Both the position numbers and the translations under genes were made by a program. A stretch of DNA of 64,000 nucleotides from JAGTVG01 sp963820995 (GTDB taxonomy: Bacteria; Bacteroidota; Bacteroidia; Cytophagales; Cyclobacteriaceae). The stretch covers positions 186,001 to 250,000 of the forward strand of contig CAWGCL010000004.1 of the NCBI GenBank assembly GCA_963820995.1, given 5' to 3'. Under the pieces are notes generated by a model. The model was given only the letters and a program-made list of their open reading frames with translations. It was not told where the DNA came from and did not search any database. Every line of letters begins with the position of its first letter. Position 1 is the stretch's first letter. This document shows positions 35,224 to 44,413 of this stretch, piece by piece.

Positions 35224-35820
35224 TTATGCCCCAGTTACGACTTTTGCAAATCTGATTACTTTATCGTTCAGGTAGTATCCCTTTTCTATCGTATCAATTA
35301 TTTTACCTTTGAATTTTTCTTCTGGTGCAGGGATATGTGATATTGCATCGTGCAGCTCAGAATTAAAGTCATCGCCCGGATTGGTTTCCATTCCTTTTAA
35401 TCCCTTCTTTTCTGTAACATTCTTAAGTTTATTGAATATCAACATTACACCTTCCATTGTGTTATCAATATCACCATTATCCGAATCAAATGATTTTATA
35501 GCCCTTTCAAAATCATCAATTACCGGTAACAATTCAATCATAAGATCCTCGTTCGCTGTGCTTACAAGATCCAGTTTTTCTTTAGCTGTCCTTCGACGAA
35601 AATTGTCAAATTCAGAATACAGCCTCAGATACTTGTCCTTGGTCTCTGAAAGTTCAGCTTTGACTTTCGTAAGTTCTTTATCCTTTCCCCGGCTTCTGGA
35701 GCTGGCTCTGTTCGAAGATTTATTTTTGGTCTTTTTATTCGATTCTGTTTGATCTATTTCCTCTTTTTGTTCTTCTGTCTTTTTTTCAGTCATCATTTCT
35801 TTTAAGCTGTTTTTTGACAT
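35224..35820 (-). CDS. grpE: Nucleotide exchange factor GrpE
   Basis: The 198-residue protein has a charged, low-complexity N-terminus (about 1-50, rich in Lys, Glu and Ser), a long coiled coil ('KAELSETKDKYLRLYSEFDNF', split over the heptads), 'RRRTAKEK', and the beta domain 'GMETNPGDDFNSELHDAISHIP' and 'TIEKGYYLNDKVIRFAKVVTG'. It releases ADP from DnaK. It is the first gene of grpE-dnaJ; no CIRCE or other heat-shock operator is seen in the 78 bp upstream. Confidence 0.95.
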   Translation of the reverse strand: MSKNSLKEMMTEKKTEEQKEEIDQTESNKKTKNKSSNRASSRSRGKDKELTKVKAELSETKDKYLRLYSEFDNFRRRTAKEKLDLVSTANEDLMIELLPVIDDFERAIKSFDSDNGDIDNTMEGVMLIFNKLKNVTEKKGLKGMETNPGDDFNSELHDAISHIPAPEEKFKGKIIDTIEKGYYLNDKVIRFAKVVTGA

Positions 35821-35898
35821 AGTTTACCCTTGTAAACATATAATTCTGTATTTATCAACTATTAAGCCAATTAATTTTATATGACAATATGACATAAC

Positions 35899-36888
35899 TC
35901 AGTTATTCAATCTTTTCCATAACGCATCCTTAAGTTCTGAAAGCCCTTCCTCTTTAATGGATGAGATTAAGAAGGATTGAATTTCATTTGGGACTTCTTT
36001 TCGTATTTCTTCTTTGAGTTCTTCGTCCAGAAGGTCACATTTTGTAATTGCCAATAACCTGTTTTTATCCAAAAGTTCTGGATTGTATTTTTTGAGTTCA
36101 TTGAGAAGGATCGTATATTCCTTGGCAATATCATAAGTGTCTGCTGGTATCATAAACAACAATACAGCATTACGTTCAATATGTCTAAGAAATCTTGTCC
36201 CCAATCCTTTCCCTTCCGCTGCCCCTTCTATAATACCAGGTATATCAGCCATTATAAATGATCTATAGTCCCTGTAAGGTATTACACCAAGATTTGGGAC
36301 TAGTGTGGTAAAAGGATAGTCTGCAATTTTTGGTTTAGCAGCAGATAATACAGAAAGGAGGGTTGATTTCCCAGCATTAGGTAATCCTACCAATCCAACA
36401 TCAGCGAGTACTTTTAATTCGAATATAACCGATTGCTCAATCGATGGTTCTCCTGGTTGAGCGTACCTGGGACTTTGATTAGTAGCGGATTTGAAGTGAT
36501 CATTTCCCAGCCCTCCTTTGCCTCCCGGGGTAATGATTGATTCCTGTCCATCGTCTATAATTTCAGTTATAATGTCATTGGATTCAGCATTTCGCGCAAC
36601 GGTACCCAAAGGGACTTCAAGAACTTCATCACGCCCATCAGCTCCCTGTTTTAGGTTTCCTGCACCATTTACACCATTTCCGGCAATAACATGTTTTCGG
36701 TATTTAAGATGAAGTAAAGTCCATAGCTGTTTGTTACCTTTGATTATAACATGACCTCCACGTCCACCATCCCCACCATCAGGTCCACCTTTTGGGACGA
36801 ACTTTTCTCTTCTGAAATGCGCTGACCCTGCTCCGCCAGATCCTGATTTCGTGTAAATCTTTACATAATCAATAAAGTTTGCTGACAT
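35899..36888 (-). CDS. obgE: GTPase Obg
   Basis: Obg is a ribosome-associated GTPase needed for 50S maturation and growth control. The glycine-rich OBG fold covers residues 1-158 ('SGSGGAGSAHFRREKFVPKG', 'GPDGGDGGRGG'), and the G domain has 'GLPNAGKSTLL' (G1), 'DIPGIIEGA' (G3) and 'AITKCDLLD' (G4). At 329 residues it lacks a C-terminal OCT domain, which is normal in Bacteroidota. It is 6 bp after adk and clearly in one operon with adk and hpt. Confidence 0.96.
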   Translation of the reverse strand: MSANFIDYVKIYTKSGSGGAGSAHFRREKFVPKGGPDGGDGGRGGHVIIKGNKQLWTLLHLKYRKHVIAGNGVNGAGNLKQGADGRDEVLEVPLGTVARNAESNDIITEIIDDGQESIITPGGKGGLGNDHFKSATNQSPRYAQPGEPSIEQSVIFELKVLADVGLVGLPNAGKSTLLSVLSAAKPKIADYPFTTLVPNLGVIPYRDYRSFIMADIPGIIEGAAEGKGLGTRFLRHIERNAVLLFMIPADTYDIAKEYTILLNELKKYNPELLDKNRLLAITKCDLLDEELKEEIRKEVPNEIQSFLISSIKEEGLSELKDALWKRLNN

Positions 36889-36894
36889 ATTTTT

Positions 36895-37473
36895 CTAATG
36901 TGGCAACCTTTCAATAACCTCTGAAATATCAGAGAAAATATTATCGACAGATCCTACACCTACGATAGTGTTTAATTTTCCCTGTTCCTGATAATAAGTG
37001 GCCACCGGAAGGGTTTCTTTCTTATATACTTTGATTCTATTGTTCACTTTATTAATGTCCTGGTCATCCGATCTTCCTGAGGACTTTCCCCGTAGCATAA
37101 TGCGGTTTATCAACTCGAATTCATCTACATCCAGCAGGATCATCCCCGATATTTCTGTTCCTTCCTTTTCAAGCAAAACATCCAATGCCTTGGCTTGCGT
37201 AACGGTTCTTGGAAAGCCATCAAAAATAAATCCATTAGAATTATTCTCTGACTTTATCTTCAACTCTACCATTTTGATAACCACCTCGTCTGGCACAAGA
37301 TTTCCCTCATCCATGTACTTCTGTGCCAGTTTCCCTAATTCAGTTCCTTCACCAAGGTGTTTCCTGAATAAATCACCAGTTGAAATATGAGTCAAGTTGA
37401 ATTTTTCAATGATCATTTCACTTTGCGTACCCTTACCCGCACCTGGAGGGCCAAATAATACTAAATTATACAT
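36895..37473 (-). CDS. adk: Adenylate kinase
   Basis: Adenylate kinase interconverts ATP + AMP and two ADP. The 192 residues carry the P-loop 'GPPGAGKGTQ' near the N-terminus, the AMP site 'STGDLFRKHL', 'FDGFPRTVTQA', and the short-lid region 'RGKSSGRSDD'. It is the short form without a zinc lid, as usual in this phylum. It sits between hpt (11 bp) and obgE (6 bp). Confidence 0.96.
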   Translation of the reverse strand: MYNLVLFGPPGAGKGTQSEMIIEKFNLTHISTGDLFRKHLGEGTELGKLAQKYMDEGNLVPDEVVIKMVELKIKSENNSNGFIFDGFPRTVTQAKALDVLLEKEGTEISGMILLDVDEFELINRIMLRGKSSGRSDDQDINKVNNRIKVYKKETLPVATYYQEQGKLNTIVGVGSVDNIFSDISEVIERLPH

Positions 37474-37484
37474 GCTAAAAAAAA

Positions 37485-38009
37485 TTATTTATTAATATAA
37501 ACATCTGGTAGATTTCTTCCGTACCCTTCATAGTCCATACCATATCCGACAATAAAGTCATTGGGTATAGAAAAACCTACATATTTAATATCGAAACCCA
37601 TATGAAAAGATTCCGGTTTTAAAAAAAGTGTGGCTATTTCTATAGAAGCTGACCCTAAATCCTGAAGGGCAGCACGCACATGCTGCAAAGTTAATCCACT
37701 GTCAATAATATCTTCGATTATTATTAAGTTTCTGTTAAAAACATTGTCATTTAACCCGATCAATTCCTTAACTTTTCCAGTACTGGTAATTTGCGAATAT
37801 GATGACAATTTGATAAATGAAATTTGAGAAGATACATTGATTTCACGAAAGAGATCAGCAGCAAAAATAAATGAACCGTTCAAAATAGATAGAAATAGAG
37901 GATCTTTATCTTTATAATCCCGGTTTATGGATTCAGATATTTTTTTGACTTGTTGGAGAATCTCACTCCTCTTAAGATAAAGTTCGAATTCCAGATCTAG
38001 AATCTTCAT
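37485..38009 (-). CDS. hpt: Hypoxanthine phosphoribosyltransferase
   Basis: The enzyme salvages hypoxanthine or guanine with PRPP. Type I phosphoribosyltransferase features are 'LFLSILNGSFIFAADLFRE' and the PRPP loop 'LIIIEDIIDSGLTL'; the purine-binding part is 'IPNDFIVGYGMDYEGYGRNLP'. The 174 residues are full length. It is first of hpt-adk-obgE, with a promoter element (TATATTTG on the minus strand) at 38033-38040. It is divergent from upp, another salvage gene. Confidence 0.94.
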   Translation of the reverse strand: MKILDLEFELYLKRSEILQQVKKISESINRDYKDKDPLFLSILNGSFIFAADLFREINVSSQISFIKLSSYSQITSTGKVKELIGLNDNVFNRNLIIIEDIIDSGLTLQHVRAALQDLGSASIEIATLFLKPESFHMGFDIKYVGFSIPNDFIVGYGMDYEGYGRNLPDVYINK

Positions 38010-38032
38010 GATTAGGTTCTTTACAGGGAAGG

Positions 38033-38040
38033 CAAATATA
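38033..38040 (-). promoter_or_regulatory. Promoter -7 element for hpt-adk-obgE
   Basis: TATATTTG on the minus strand is an exact TAnnTTTG match 24 bp before the hpt ATG. No TTTG at -33 is evident. Confidence 0.5.
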
Positions 38041-38189
38041 CAGTTTACATCGTCTTTTAAGAAATCTCAAAATCTATTTTTAAATACCGGTAAATGAGGG
38101 ACTTTTTAATTATTCAGGCATTTATTTTTTAAATATTATTCAGTTATATTCGGAAGGGAAAGCCCTTTATCAGATTTAAACATATATAA

Positions 38190-38844
38190 GTGGAGTTATT
38201 TTTATTATCAGAATTCAATTCTCTCGCCAATAATTATATTGCAGAACTCCGCGATATTGATATTCAAAAAGACAGTATGCGTTTTCGACAGAATATGGAA
38301 AGAATAGGTGAGATACTGGCCTATGAGATATCGAGGAATCTGGAATATGAAAAAATTGAAATTAAAACTTCTTTAGGGAGTTCTAATATATCTGTTATTA
38401 AAGAATCTCCTTATTTGATCACGATCATGCGCGCCGGCATACCCTTTTATCAGGGTTTTCTTAACTTTTTCGATAAATCAGAGAGTGGTTTTATTGGTGC
38501 ATTTCGATCAGAGTATGATGAAAAGCAACAATTCGATATTGATATGGGTTATATGGCTATTGGGGAGATCGATGGGAAAGCAAGTAATATTAATTGATCC
38601 TATGCTGGCCACGGGAAAGTCCGTTATCAAAGCCATAAATCAGCTTTTAAAAAAAGGTACTCCAGAAGTAATTCATATAGTTGCCCTTATAGCTTCAAGT
38701 CAAGGATATGAATATGTTAGAAAGAATATATCAGTTCCTTCAAAGATCTGGATAGCTGCCATGGATGAAAAGTTAAATGATAAATCCTATATAGTTCCCG
38801 GGCTGGGGGATGCAGGTGATCTTTGTTATGGAAAAAAGACTTAG
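38190..38844 (+). CDS. upp: Uracil phosphoribosyltransferase, reading frame broken by one extra A
   Basis: The enzyme makes UMP from uracil and PRPP. The first frame (GTG start at 38190) has 'TIMRAGIPFYQGFLNFFD', 'GAFRSEYDE' and 'MGYMAIGEIDGK', then runs into a stop. The other frame has the PRPP loop 'VILIDPMLATGKSVIKAI' and ends 'PGLGDAGDLCYGKKT', a typical UPRT C-terminus. Removing one A at about 38576-38579 joins them into 217 residues. The break lies between the two halves of the active site, so no partial product would work. It is divergent from hpt. Confidence 0.9.
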
Positions 38845-38866
38845 TTTTGTTTTTGCATTTTAGGCA

Positions 38867-39814
38867 ATGATCATTAATATCCTCATATTATTCGCCGGAC
38901 TTGTCGTCCTGATCCTAGGTGGTGATTTTCTAATTAAAGGATCCTCAAGCATTGCTTTGAAAATGAAACTATCACCCATGGTGGTCGGACTGACTATCGT
39001 AGCTTTCGGAACATCTGCACCTGAATTATTGATTAGTGTAAAAGCGGCTTTGACCAGTAGCCCAGACCTGGCCATGGGTAATGTAATAGGCTCAAATATC
39101 TGTAACCTGGCACTTGTACTCGGGCTTACGGCAATTATATCCCCGATATATGTAAAGAGGAATACCATTTGGATAGATTGGCCTATGACAATGGGAAGTT
39201 CATTATTGCTTTATATACTCGTCCGGGAAGGATTTATTAATTCCTATGAGGGTCTGATATTTATATTAATATTAGTTCTGTATTTGTTTTTTGTTATTAG
39301 AAAATCAAGGAAGGATATAAATGTTGCAAGGGAACTTCAACAAGAATTTTATCTTCCAGAATCTTCTTCGACTTATTTAAAGGACTTTACGTATATAGCC
39401 ATAGGCTCAATTGGCTTATTTTTCGGTGCAGAATTATTCGTCGGTAGTGCCCAGGATCTTGCCAGGAATTTGGGAATAGAAGAACGTATTATTGGTATAA
39501 CAGTTGTCGCTTTAGGTACTAGTTTACCTGAATTGGTTACAGCTACTGTCGCTTCATTCAAAAAAGAAACGGATCTGGCTTTAGGTAACTTAATGGGATC
39601 CAATATATTTAACATTTTATCTATATTAGGTATTACAAGTATTATTAAAGAAATAGAGGTTAGTGATGTAATTCTGAATACCGATATCATTTGGATGCTT
39701 GGAATCACACTGATTATATTACCTATGATGCTATCAAAGCGACAGATCGGTCGTGTAGAAGGTACCATCTTACTGTTCATATATATATATTATACATATA
39801 CCGTTGTTTGGTAA
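38867..39814 (+). CDS. Calcium/sodium antiporter (CaCA family, YrbG-like)
   Basis: The 315-residue membrane protein has ten or eleven helices in two inverted halves, each with the CaCA alpha repeat: 'MVVGLTIVAFGTSAPELLIS' with 'GNVIGSNICNLALVLG', and 'IGITVVALGTSLPELVTA' with 'GNLMGSNIFNILSILG'. The acidic residues in 'APEL' and 'LPEL' bind the cation. It exchanges Ca2+ for Na+ or H+ across the inner membrane. It begins 22 bp after upp and ends 2 bp before the next gene, so it is probably cotranscribed with both. Confidence 0.94.
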   Translation: MIINILILFAGLVVLILGGDFLIKGSSSIALKMKLSPMVVGLTIVAFGTSAPELLISVKAALTSSPDLAMGNVIGSNICNLALVLGLTAIISPIYVKRNTIWIDWPMTMGSSLLLYILVREGFINSYEGLIFILILVLYLFFVIRKSRKDINVARELQQEFYLPESSSTYLKDFTYIAIGSIGLFFGAELFVGSAQDLARNLGIEERIIGITVVALGTSLPELVTATVASFKKETDLALGNLMGSNIFNILSILGITSIIKEIEVSDVILNTDIIWMLGITLIILPMMLSKRQIGRVEGTILLFIYIYYTYTVVW

Positions 39815-39816
39815 TA

Positions 39817-40260
39817 TTGATTTTGTCTGCTTTAGCTAAATATTTATCAGTTTATTTTGCCAGTATGTTTAAATTTATTGGTGGCCCAGCTATGGGTATG
39901 GCATTTGGTCTGACATTCTGGGAAACTGTAGCCCTCACAACAATTGGAATGATGACTTCTGTGGTTATTATTTCCACCTTTGGTCCTGGATTCAGGAATT
40001 GGATTGATAAAATATTTAGAAGAAACAGAAAACTTTTTACCAAACGGAACAGAAGGTTTGTTACATTCTGGAAAAAATATGGTCTCTTTGGCGTTTCCTT
40101 TTTAACCCCGGTCGTTTTTTCTCCGGTACTTGGGGCATTACTTGTCAATGCCTTTGGTGGATCAAAAAAGAAAATCATTACTTATATGCTTATGAGTGCT
40201 ATTTTCTGGGCTTTCCTTCTAACTAAGTTTTCCTATCTTATTCCTCAGATCGTTCCATAA
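39817..40260 (+). CDS. Small integral membrane protein, possible small multidrug export protein
   Basis: I take the TTG at 39817, two bases after the antiporter stop, as the start; an ATG at 39865 (MFKFIGGPAMG) is also possible. There are about four hydrophobic segments. The centre is basic ('KIFRRNRKLFTKRNRRF') and is followed by 'YGLFGVSFLTPVVFSPVLGAL', similar to COG2426-type small export proteins of unknown substrate. Tight coupling to the antiporter suggests a joint transport role, but the function is not certain. Confidence 0.65.
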   Translation: MILSALAKYLSVYFASMFKFIGGPAMGMAFGLTFWETVALTTIGMMTSVVIISTFGPGFRNWIDKIFRRNRKLFTKRNRRFVTFWKKYGLFGVSFLTPVVFSPVLGALLVNAFGGSKKKIITYMLMSAIFWAFLLTKFSYLIPQIVP

Positions 40261-40336
40261 AGCATAGATCAACTATATAATGTCTGCAGACATGCAAATG
40301 ACCTGACCACATTTATATTAATACATTAATCAAGTC

Positions 40337-40354
40337 ATTACAATAAATTGTAAT
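40337..40354. promoter_or_regulatory. Perfect 8-8 inverted repeat directly before nadA
   Basis: ATTACAATAAATTGTAAT has perfect 8-bp arms around a central AA. It ends one base before the TTG at 40356 and 25 bp before the ATG at 40380. It could be an operator for NAD synthesis or block the nadA start as a hairpin. No regulator is known to me for this motif. Confidence 0.5.
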
Positions 40355-40355
40355 T

Positions 40356-41369
40356 TTGAAGAAAAATGGACAGAACGTGATGAACGATCAACCGAGCATA
40401 AAAGCCTTAGGCTACCTTGATCTACCAATTGAAGAGAATCTGGATCTTGTTAGTGAAATTGCCAAGCTTAAAAAGGAAAAAAATGCAGTAATTCTTGGCC
40501 ATTTTTATATTAACCCGGAGCTACAGGATATATCAGATTTTGTTGGAGACAGCCTTGGCCTGTCTCAACAGGCTGAGCAAACGGCCGCAGATATAATTGT
40601 TTTTTTAGGTGTGCATTTTATGGCTGAGACAGCAAAAATTTTGAATCCATCCAAGAAGGTACTCATTCCTGACCTCAATGCTTCATGTTCCCTTGCTGAA
40701 TCAGCTCCTGCAGAGGCTTTTAAAGCTTTTAAGGAGAAATATCCTGACCATAAAGTGATAAGCTATATTAATTGCACAGCAGATATCAAGACATTATCTG
40801 ATGTAATTTGCACCTCTTCCAACGCTGTTAAGGTCGTTGAAAGTTTCAGCAAGGAATCAAAACTTATCTTCGCTCCCGACAAAAACCTGGGCAATTATAT
40901 CAATGGACTTACCGGAAGAGAAATGGTATTGTGGGATGGGGCTTGTATGGTCCACGAACAATATTCCCTGAAAAAGATCCTTGATTTAAAAGGGAAATAT
41001 CCGGATGCAAAATTTATCGCACATCCTGAATGTGAAAAACCACTTTTAATAATTGCAGATTTTGTCGGTTCTACTACCGCGCTTCTTAATTATACGATTA
41101 ATTCGGATGATAATCGTTTTATTGTAGCTACCGAAAGTGGCATTCTTCATCAGATGAAGAAATCTTCACCAGATAAGCTTTTTATACCTGCTCCATCAAT
41201 AGATGCAACCTGTGGATGTAATGATTGCAGTTTTATGAAATTGAATACACTGGAAAAGCTATATTTAACTTTAAAATACGAGCAACCTGAGGTGATTTTG
41301 AACGAAGAAATCATGGATAAGGCCCGGAAACCCATACTCAGGATGTTAGAAATATCGAAAAATCTATAA
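40356..41369 (+). CDS. nadA: Quinolinate synthase NadA
   Basis: NadA condenses iminoaspartate with dihydroxyacetone phosphate to quinolinate, using a 4Fe-4S cluster. The 337-residue protein (from TTG at 40356; an ATG at 40380 gives 329) has 'AVILGHFYINPELQDISDFVGDS' at the start of the fold, split over the binding loop. Cluster cysteines are in 'DLNASCSLAESAP', 'INCTADIKTLSDVICTSSNA' and 'TCGCNDCSFMKLNTLEKLY'. It is followed after 7 bp by nadB, which makes its substrate. An inverted repeat lies right before the start; if it is an operator, the ATG start is the more natural. Confidence 0.95.
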   Translation: MKKNGQNVMNDQPSIKALGYLDLPIEENLDLVSEIAKLKKEKNAVILGHFYINPELQDISDFVGDSLGLSQQAEQTAADIIVFLGVHFMAETAKILNPSKKVLIPDLNASCSLAESAPAEAFKAFKEKYPDHKVISYINCTADIKTLSDVICTSSNAVKVVESFSKESKLIFAPDKNLGNYINGLTGREMVLWDGACMVHEQYSLKKILDLKGKYPDAKFIAHPECEKPLLIIADFVGSTTALLNYTINSDDNRFIVATESGILHQMKKSSPDKLFIPAPSIDATCGCNDCSFMKLNTLEKLYLTLKYEQPEVILNEEIMDKARKPILRMLEISKNL

Positions 41370-41376
41370 TTCGACT

Positions 41377-42969
41377 TTGGAAAGATTTGAATCAGAATAT
41401 TTAATCATTGGGTCTGGGATTGCTGGATTAAATCTGGCTTTACAGATGGCCGAATCAGGAAGAGTCCACGTAATATCAAAAACACAACTGGATGAAACAA
41501 ATACCAATTATGCCCAGGGTGGGATTGCCTCGGTAACCACGGAATCAGATAGTTTCGAATCACATATAAATGATACATTAACTGCTGGAGCGGGACTTTG
41601 TCATAAGGATGCGGTGGAGGTAATGGTATCCGAAGGCCCGGATCGAATAGATGATCTGATAAATTGGGGTGTTAATTTCTCAAAGTCAAAGGAAAATTCA
41701 TATTATGAGCTTGCCAGGGAAGGGGGGCATTCTGTTAGCAGGATCTTCCATGTAAAAGATTTCACGGGGGCTGAAATACAACGAATCTTGCTTGAAAGAG
41801 CGAAAGAACATCCAAATATTCAACTGTTCGAAGATTATTATGCAATTGATCTGATAACAGATCACCATGTTCTCGGTAATCTGCAGGCGGCATTCAACAT
41901 CTGTTTTGGTGCATATGTGTTTTCTAAAAAGGACAGGAAGGTCCATGTTTTCAGGTCGGGGTATACTATTCTAGCTACAGGAGGAGGATCGAGAGTATAT
42001 CAATATTCAACAAATCCGGAAACCTCAACAGGAGATGGAGTGGCTATGGCCTACAGAGCTGGCGTGCGTATTGCTAACATGGAATTTATCCAGTTCCACC
42101 CGACGGCTTTGTTTGAGCCAGGACACCGCCTTTTTCTAATATCGGAAGCACTGCGGGGTTATGGTGGTATTATAAAAAACCTGGATGGGGAACCTTTTGT
42201 AAAAAAGTATGATAAGAGGGGAGAATTGGCACCTCGAGATATTGTATCGAGGGCTATTGACTCGGAAATGAAAAAAAGACGTGAAGATCATGTGTGGCTG
42301 GATATGACTCATCTCGATCATGATGAAGTTCGGCAACGTTTCCCAAAGATTTATGAGTATTGCAAAAAGGAAATACACATTGACATTTCAAAGGATCCGA
42401 TCCCTGTCGTTCCTGCCGCCCACTATTTGTGCGGTGGCATCATGACATCTCTTAATGGACAAACCTCTATGCAAAATCTTTTTGCCTCCGGAGAAACCGC
42501 ACATACTGGTGTCCATGGAGCAAACCGGCTTGCCAGCAATAGTCTGCTCGAAGCTCTGGTATTCAGCTATAGAATTTCTGAAAAGCTGAAAACCAAACAA
42601 AAAAGGAATTTTGAAGAAGTACTGATACCAGAATGGGATGAGACAGGTGTTTTAAACCTGGATGAATGGTTTTTAATAAAGCATAATTTGCAACAGATAC
42701 AAAGCCTGATGTGGAATTATGTTGGCATCGTGAGGTCTAAACAAACGTTGGAAAGAGCTTTTCGCCGTATTAAATTGATCTATGAGGAAACAGAAAATTA
42801 TTATCAACGTACCAAAATTTCGTCTGATCTACTTGAATTGCGCAACATGGCTGCGATAGCCTATATGATCATTTTATCTGCATTAAGAAGAAATGAAAGC
42901 AGGGGATGTCATTATATGTCGGATTTCCCCGAGTCACATGAAAAACTTCTCAAAGACACGATTATTTAG
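41377..42969 (+). CDS. nadB: L-aspartate oxidase NadB
   Basis: NadB oxidises L-aspartate to iminoaspartate with FAD. The dinucleotide fold is 'YLIIGSGIAGLNLALQMAE', followed by 'NYAQGGIASV', 'HSVSRIFHVKDFTG', 'NMEFIQFHPTALF', 'RGYGGIIKNLDG' and 'GANRLASNSLLEALVFS'. The 530 residues include the C-terminal helical domain ('ELRNMAAIAYMIILSA'). The start is a TTG at 41377; the first internal Met lies inside the FAD fold. With nadA it gives the aspartate route to NAD; nadC is not in the window. It is convergent with the PurF-like gene (13 bp). Confidence 0.95.
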   Translation: MERFESEYLIIGSGIAGLNLALQMAESGRVHVISKTQLDETNTNYAQGGIASVTTESDSFESHINDTLTAGAGLCHKDAVEVMVSEGPDRIDDLINWGVNFSKSKENSYYELAREGGHSVSRIFHVKDFTGAEIQRILLERAKEHPNIQLFEDYYAIDLITDHHVLGNLQAAFNICFGAYVFSKKDRKVHVFRSGYTILATGGGSRVYQYSTNPETSTGDGVAMAYRAGVRIANMEFIQFHPTALFEPGHRLFLISEALRGYGGIIKNLDGEPFVKKYDKRGELAPRDIVSRAIDSEMKKRREDHVWLDMTHLDHDEVRQRFPKIYEYCKKEIHIDISKDPIPVVPAAHYLCGGIMTSLNGQTSMQNLFASGETAHTGVHGANRLASNSLLEALVFSYRISEKLKTKQKRNFEEVLIPEWDETGVLNLDEWFLIKHNLQQIQSLMWNYVGIVRSKQTLERAFRRIKLIYEETENYYQRTKISSDLLELRNMAAIAYMIILSALRRNESRGCHYMSDFPESHEKLLKDTII

Positions 42970-42982
42970 TTAAAATGATCCA

Positions 42983-44389
42983 TCAATAGTAACTTGAACC
43001 ATCCCAGCAATGTGTACATAATTTTTCCTTGGGAACACCGATGGCCTTAACCAGGTCACTCAATTTCTGATATTTTAGGGAGGTCAGGTCAAGATTTTTC
43101 CTGATCTGTTCGACCATTGCTTCATATTTGCCATTGTTGGAATCTGAATATTCTTCCATATCAAAATTTTCACGACCTTCCATCTGTTTTACTGCCTTTC
43201 TGGTTGCAAGATCAAGGTGTGATCGTGAACGGCTGAAATTCAGGAATTCACAAGGATAGGTAAGAGGTGGGCAGGCGATCCGCATATGAACTTCTTTCAT
43301 GCCTGCAGCGTAAAGGTCTCTTACATTATCTTTTAATTGCGTACCCCTTACAATAGAATCGTCGAGAAAGACACCACTTTTATCTTTTATTATGGAATGA
43401 TTTGGTAATAACTTCATTTTTGCTACGAGATCCCGTGTTTCTTGTTTTTGAGGCATAAAGCTTCGAGGCCAGGTAGGTGTGTATTTGGAATAGGGCCGCT
43501 TCATTGGAATTTTTCTTTCATTGCTATAACCCATCGCGTGGCCGACTCCGGAATCAGGGATGCCTGCAACGAAATCAACTTTGGCTTTGTCTTTTTTCGC
43601 AAGCGCCGCACCACACCGGTATCTACATTCATCTACATTTATGCCCTCATAGAAAGAAGGAGGGTATCCAAAATACACCCATAAAAATGAGCAAATCTGC
43701 ATTTTCTCATTCGGTTTTCTTAATTGTTCATACCCGTCTGCCGTAATATTAACTATCTCCCCAGGTCCAAGATAGTATTCAGCCTCATATCCCAGGTTTG
43801 GGAAAGCACAGGTTTCAAATGTTACAGCATGTCCTGTGTTCTTTTTACCAATAATAATTGGTGTTCTTCCCAGTTTATCCCGTGCTGCAATAATTCCATT
43901 TTCTGTCAGAACCAAAATGGAACAGGATCCTTTTACCTTATCATAAACATTCTCAATACCGGAAACAAAATCGTTACAATCAGCTATGAGCATAGCCACC
44001 AGCTCAGTTGGATTTACTGATCCCTGACTGGTTTCTGAAAATGTACGGTTTTGCTGCAAATAGCTTGCTTCCAATTCCTCAATATTTACAATTTTACTAA
44101 CAGTAGCAACAGCGAAGCGCCCAAGGTGAGAAGTAACTCGTATCGGTTGGGCTTCGTGATCGCTGATCACACCAATGCCGCTGTTTCCATAGAACCCACT
44201 AAGATCATTTTCAAATTTGTTTCTGAAATAGCCATCTTCCAGGCTATGGATAGCTCGTTGAAATCCTTCTTCCTTTGAGAAAAATACAAGACCTGCTCTT
44301 TTAGTTCCCAGGTGAGAATGGTAATCTGTTCCATAAAAAACATCGGATACACAATCGCTTTTAAGAATGCTTCCAAAAAATCCGCTCAT
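42983..44389 (-). CDS. PurF-like amidophosphoribosyltransferase paralogue without the N-terminal Cys
   Basis: The protein has both halves of PurF: an Ntn-hydrolase glutaminase fold (about 1-230) and a phosphoribosyltransferase domain (about 250-440) with the PRPP loop 'GVFLDDSIVRGTQ' (339-351). It begins MSGFFGS, so Ser is where true PurF has Cys2, the glutaminase nucleophile. Four Cys positions like those of the B. subtilis-type Fe-S cluster are kept: Cys233 ('QICSFLW'), Cys380 ('TYPCEF'), Cys458 and Cys461 ('CTHC'). Such Cys-less paralogues are conserved in Bacteroidota besides a normal PurF. It may use ammonia, act as a regulatory subunit, or have another role. It is not near other pur genes. 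Confidence 0.85.
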   Translation of the reverse strand: MSGFFGSILKSDCVSDVFYGTDYHSHLGTKRAGLVFFSKEEGFQRAIHSLEDGYFRNKFENDLSGFYGNSGIGVISDHEAQPIRVTSHLGRFAVATVSKIVNIEELEASYLQQNRTFSETSQGSVNPTELVAMLIADCNDFVSGIENVYDKVKGSCSILVLTENGIIAARDKLGRTPIIIGKKNTGHAVTFETCAFPNLGYEAEYYLGPGEIVNITADGYEQLRKPNEKMQICSFLWVYFGYPPSFYEGINVDECRYRCGAALAKKDKAKVDFVAGIPDSGVGHAMGYSNERKIPMKRPYSKYTPTWPRSFMPQKQETRDLVAKMKLLPNHSIIKDKSGVFLDDSIVRGTQLKDNVRDLYAAGMKEVHMRIACPPLTYPCEFLNFSRSRSHLDLATRKAVKQMEGRENFDMEEYSDSNNGKYEAMVEQIRKNLDLTSLKYQKLSDLVKAIGVPKEKLCTHCWDGSSYY

Positions 44390-44413
44390 TTCGTATAAGT
44401 TTAAAAATCTTGT

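Noticed and set aside
39691..39816. Upstream extension of the small exporter gene into the antiporter
   Set aside because: The text is an out-of-frame reading of the antiporter's 3' end; the TTG at 39817 is a better start.
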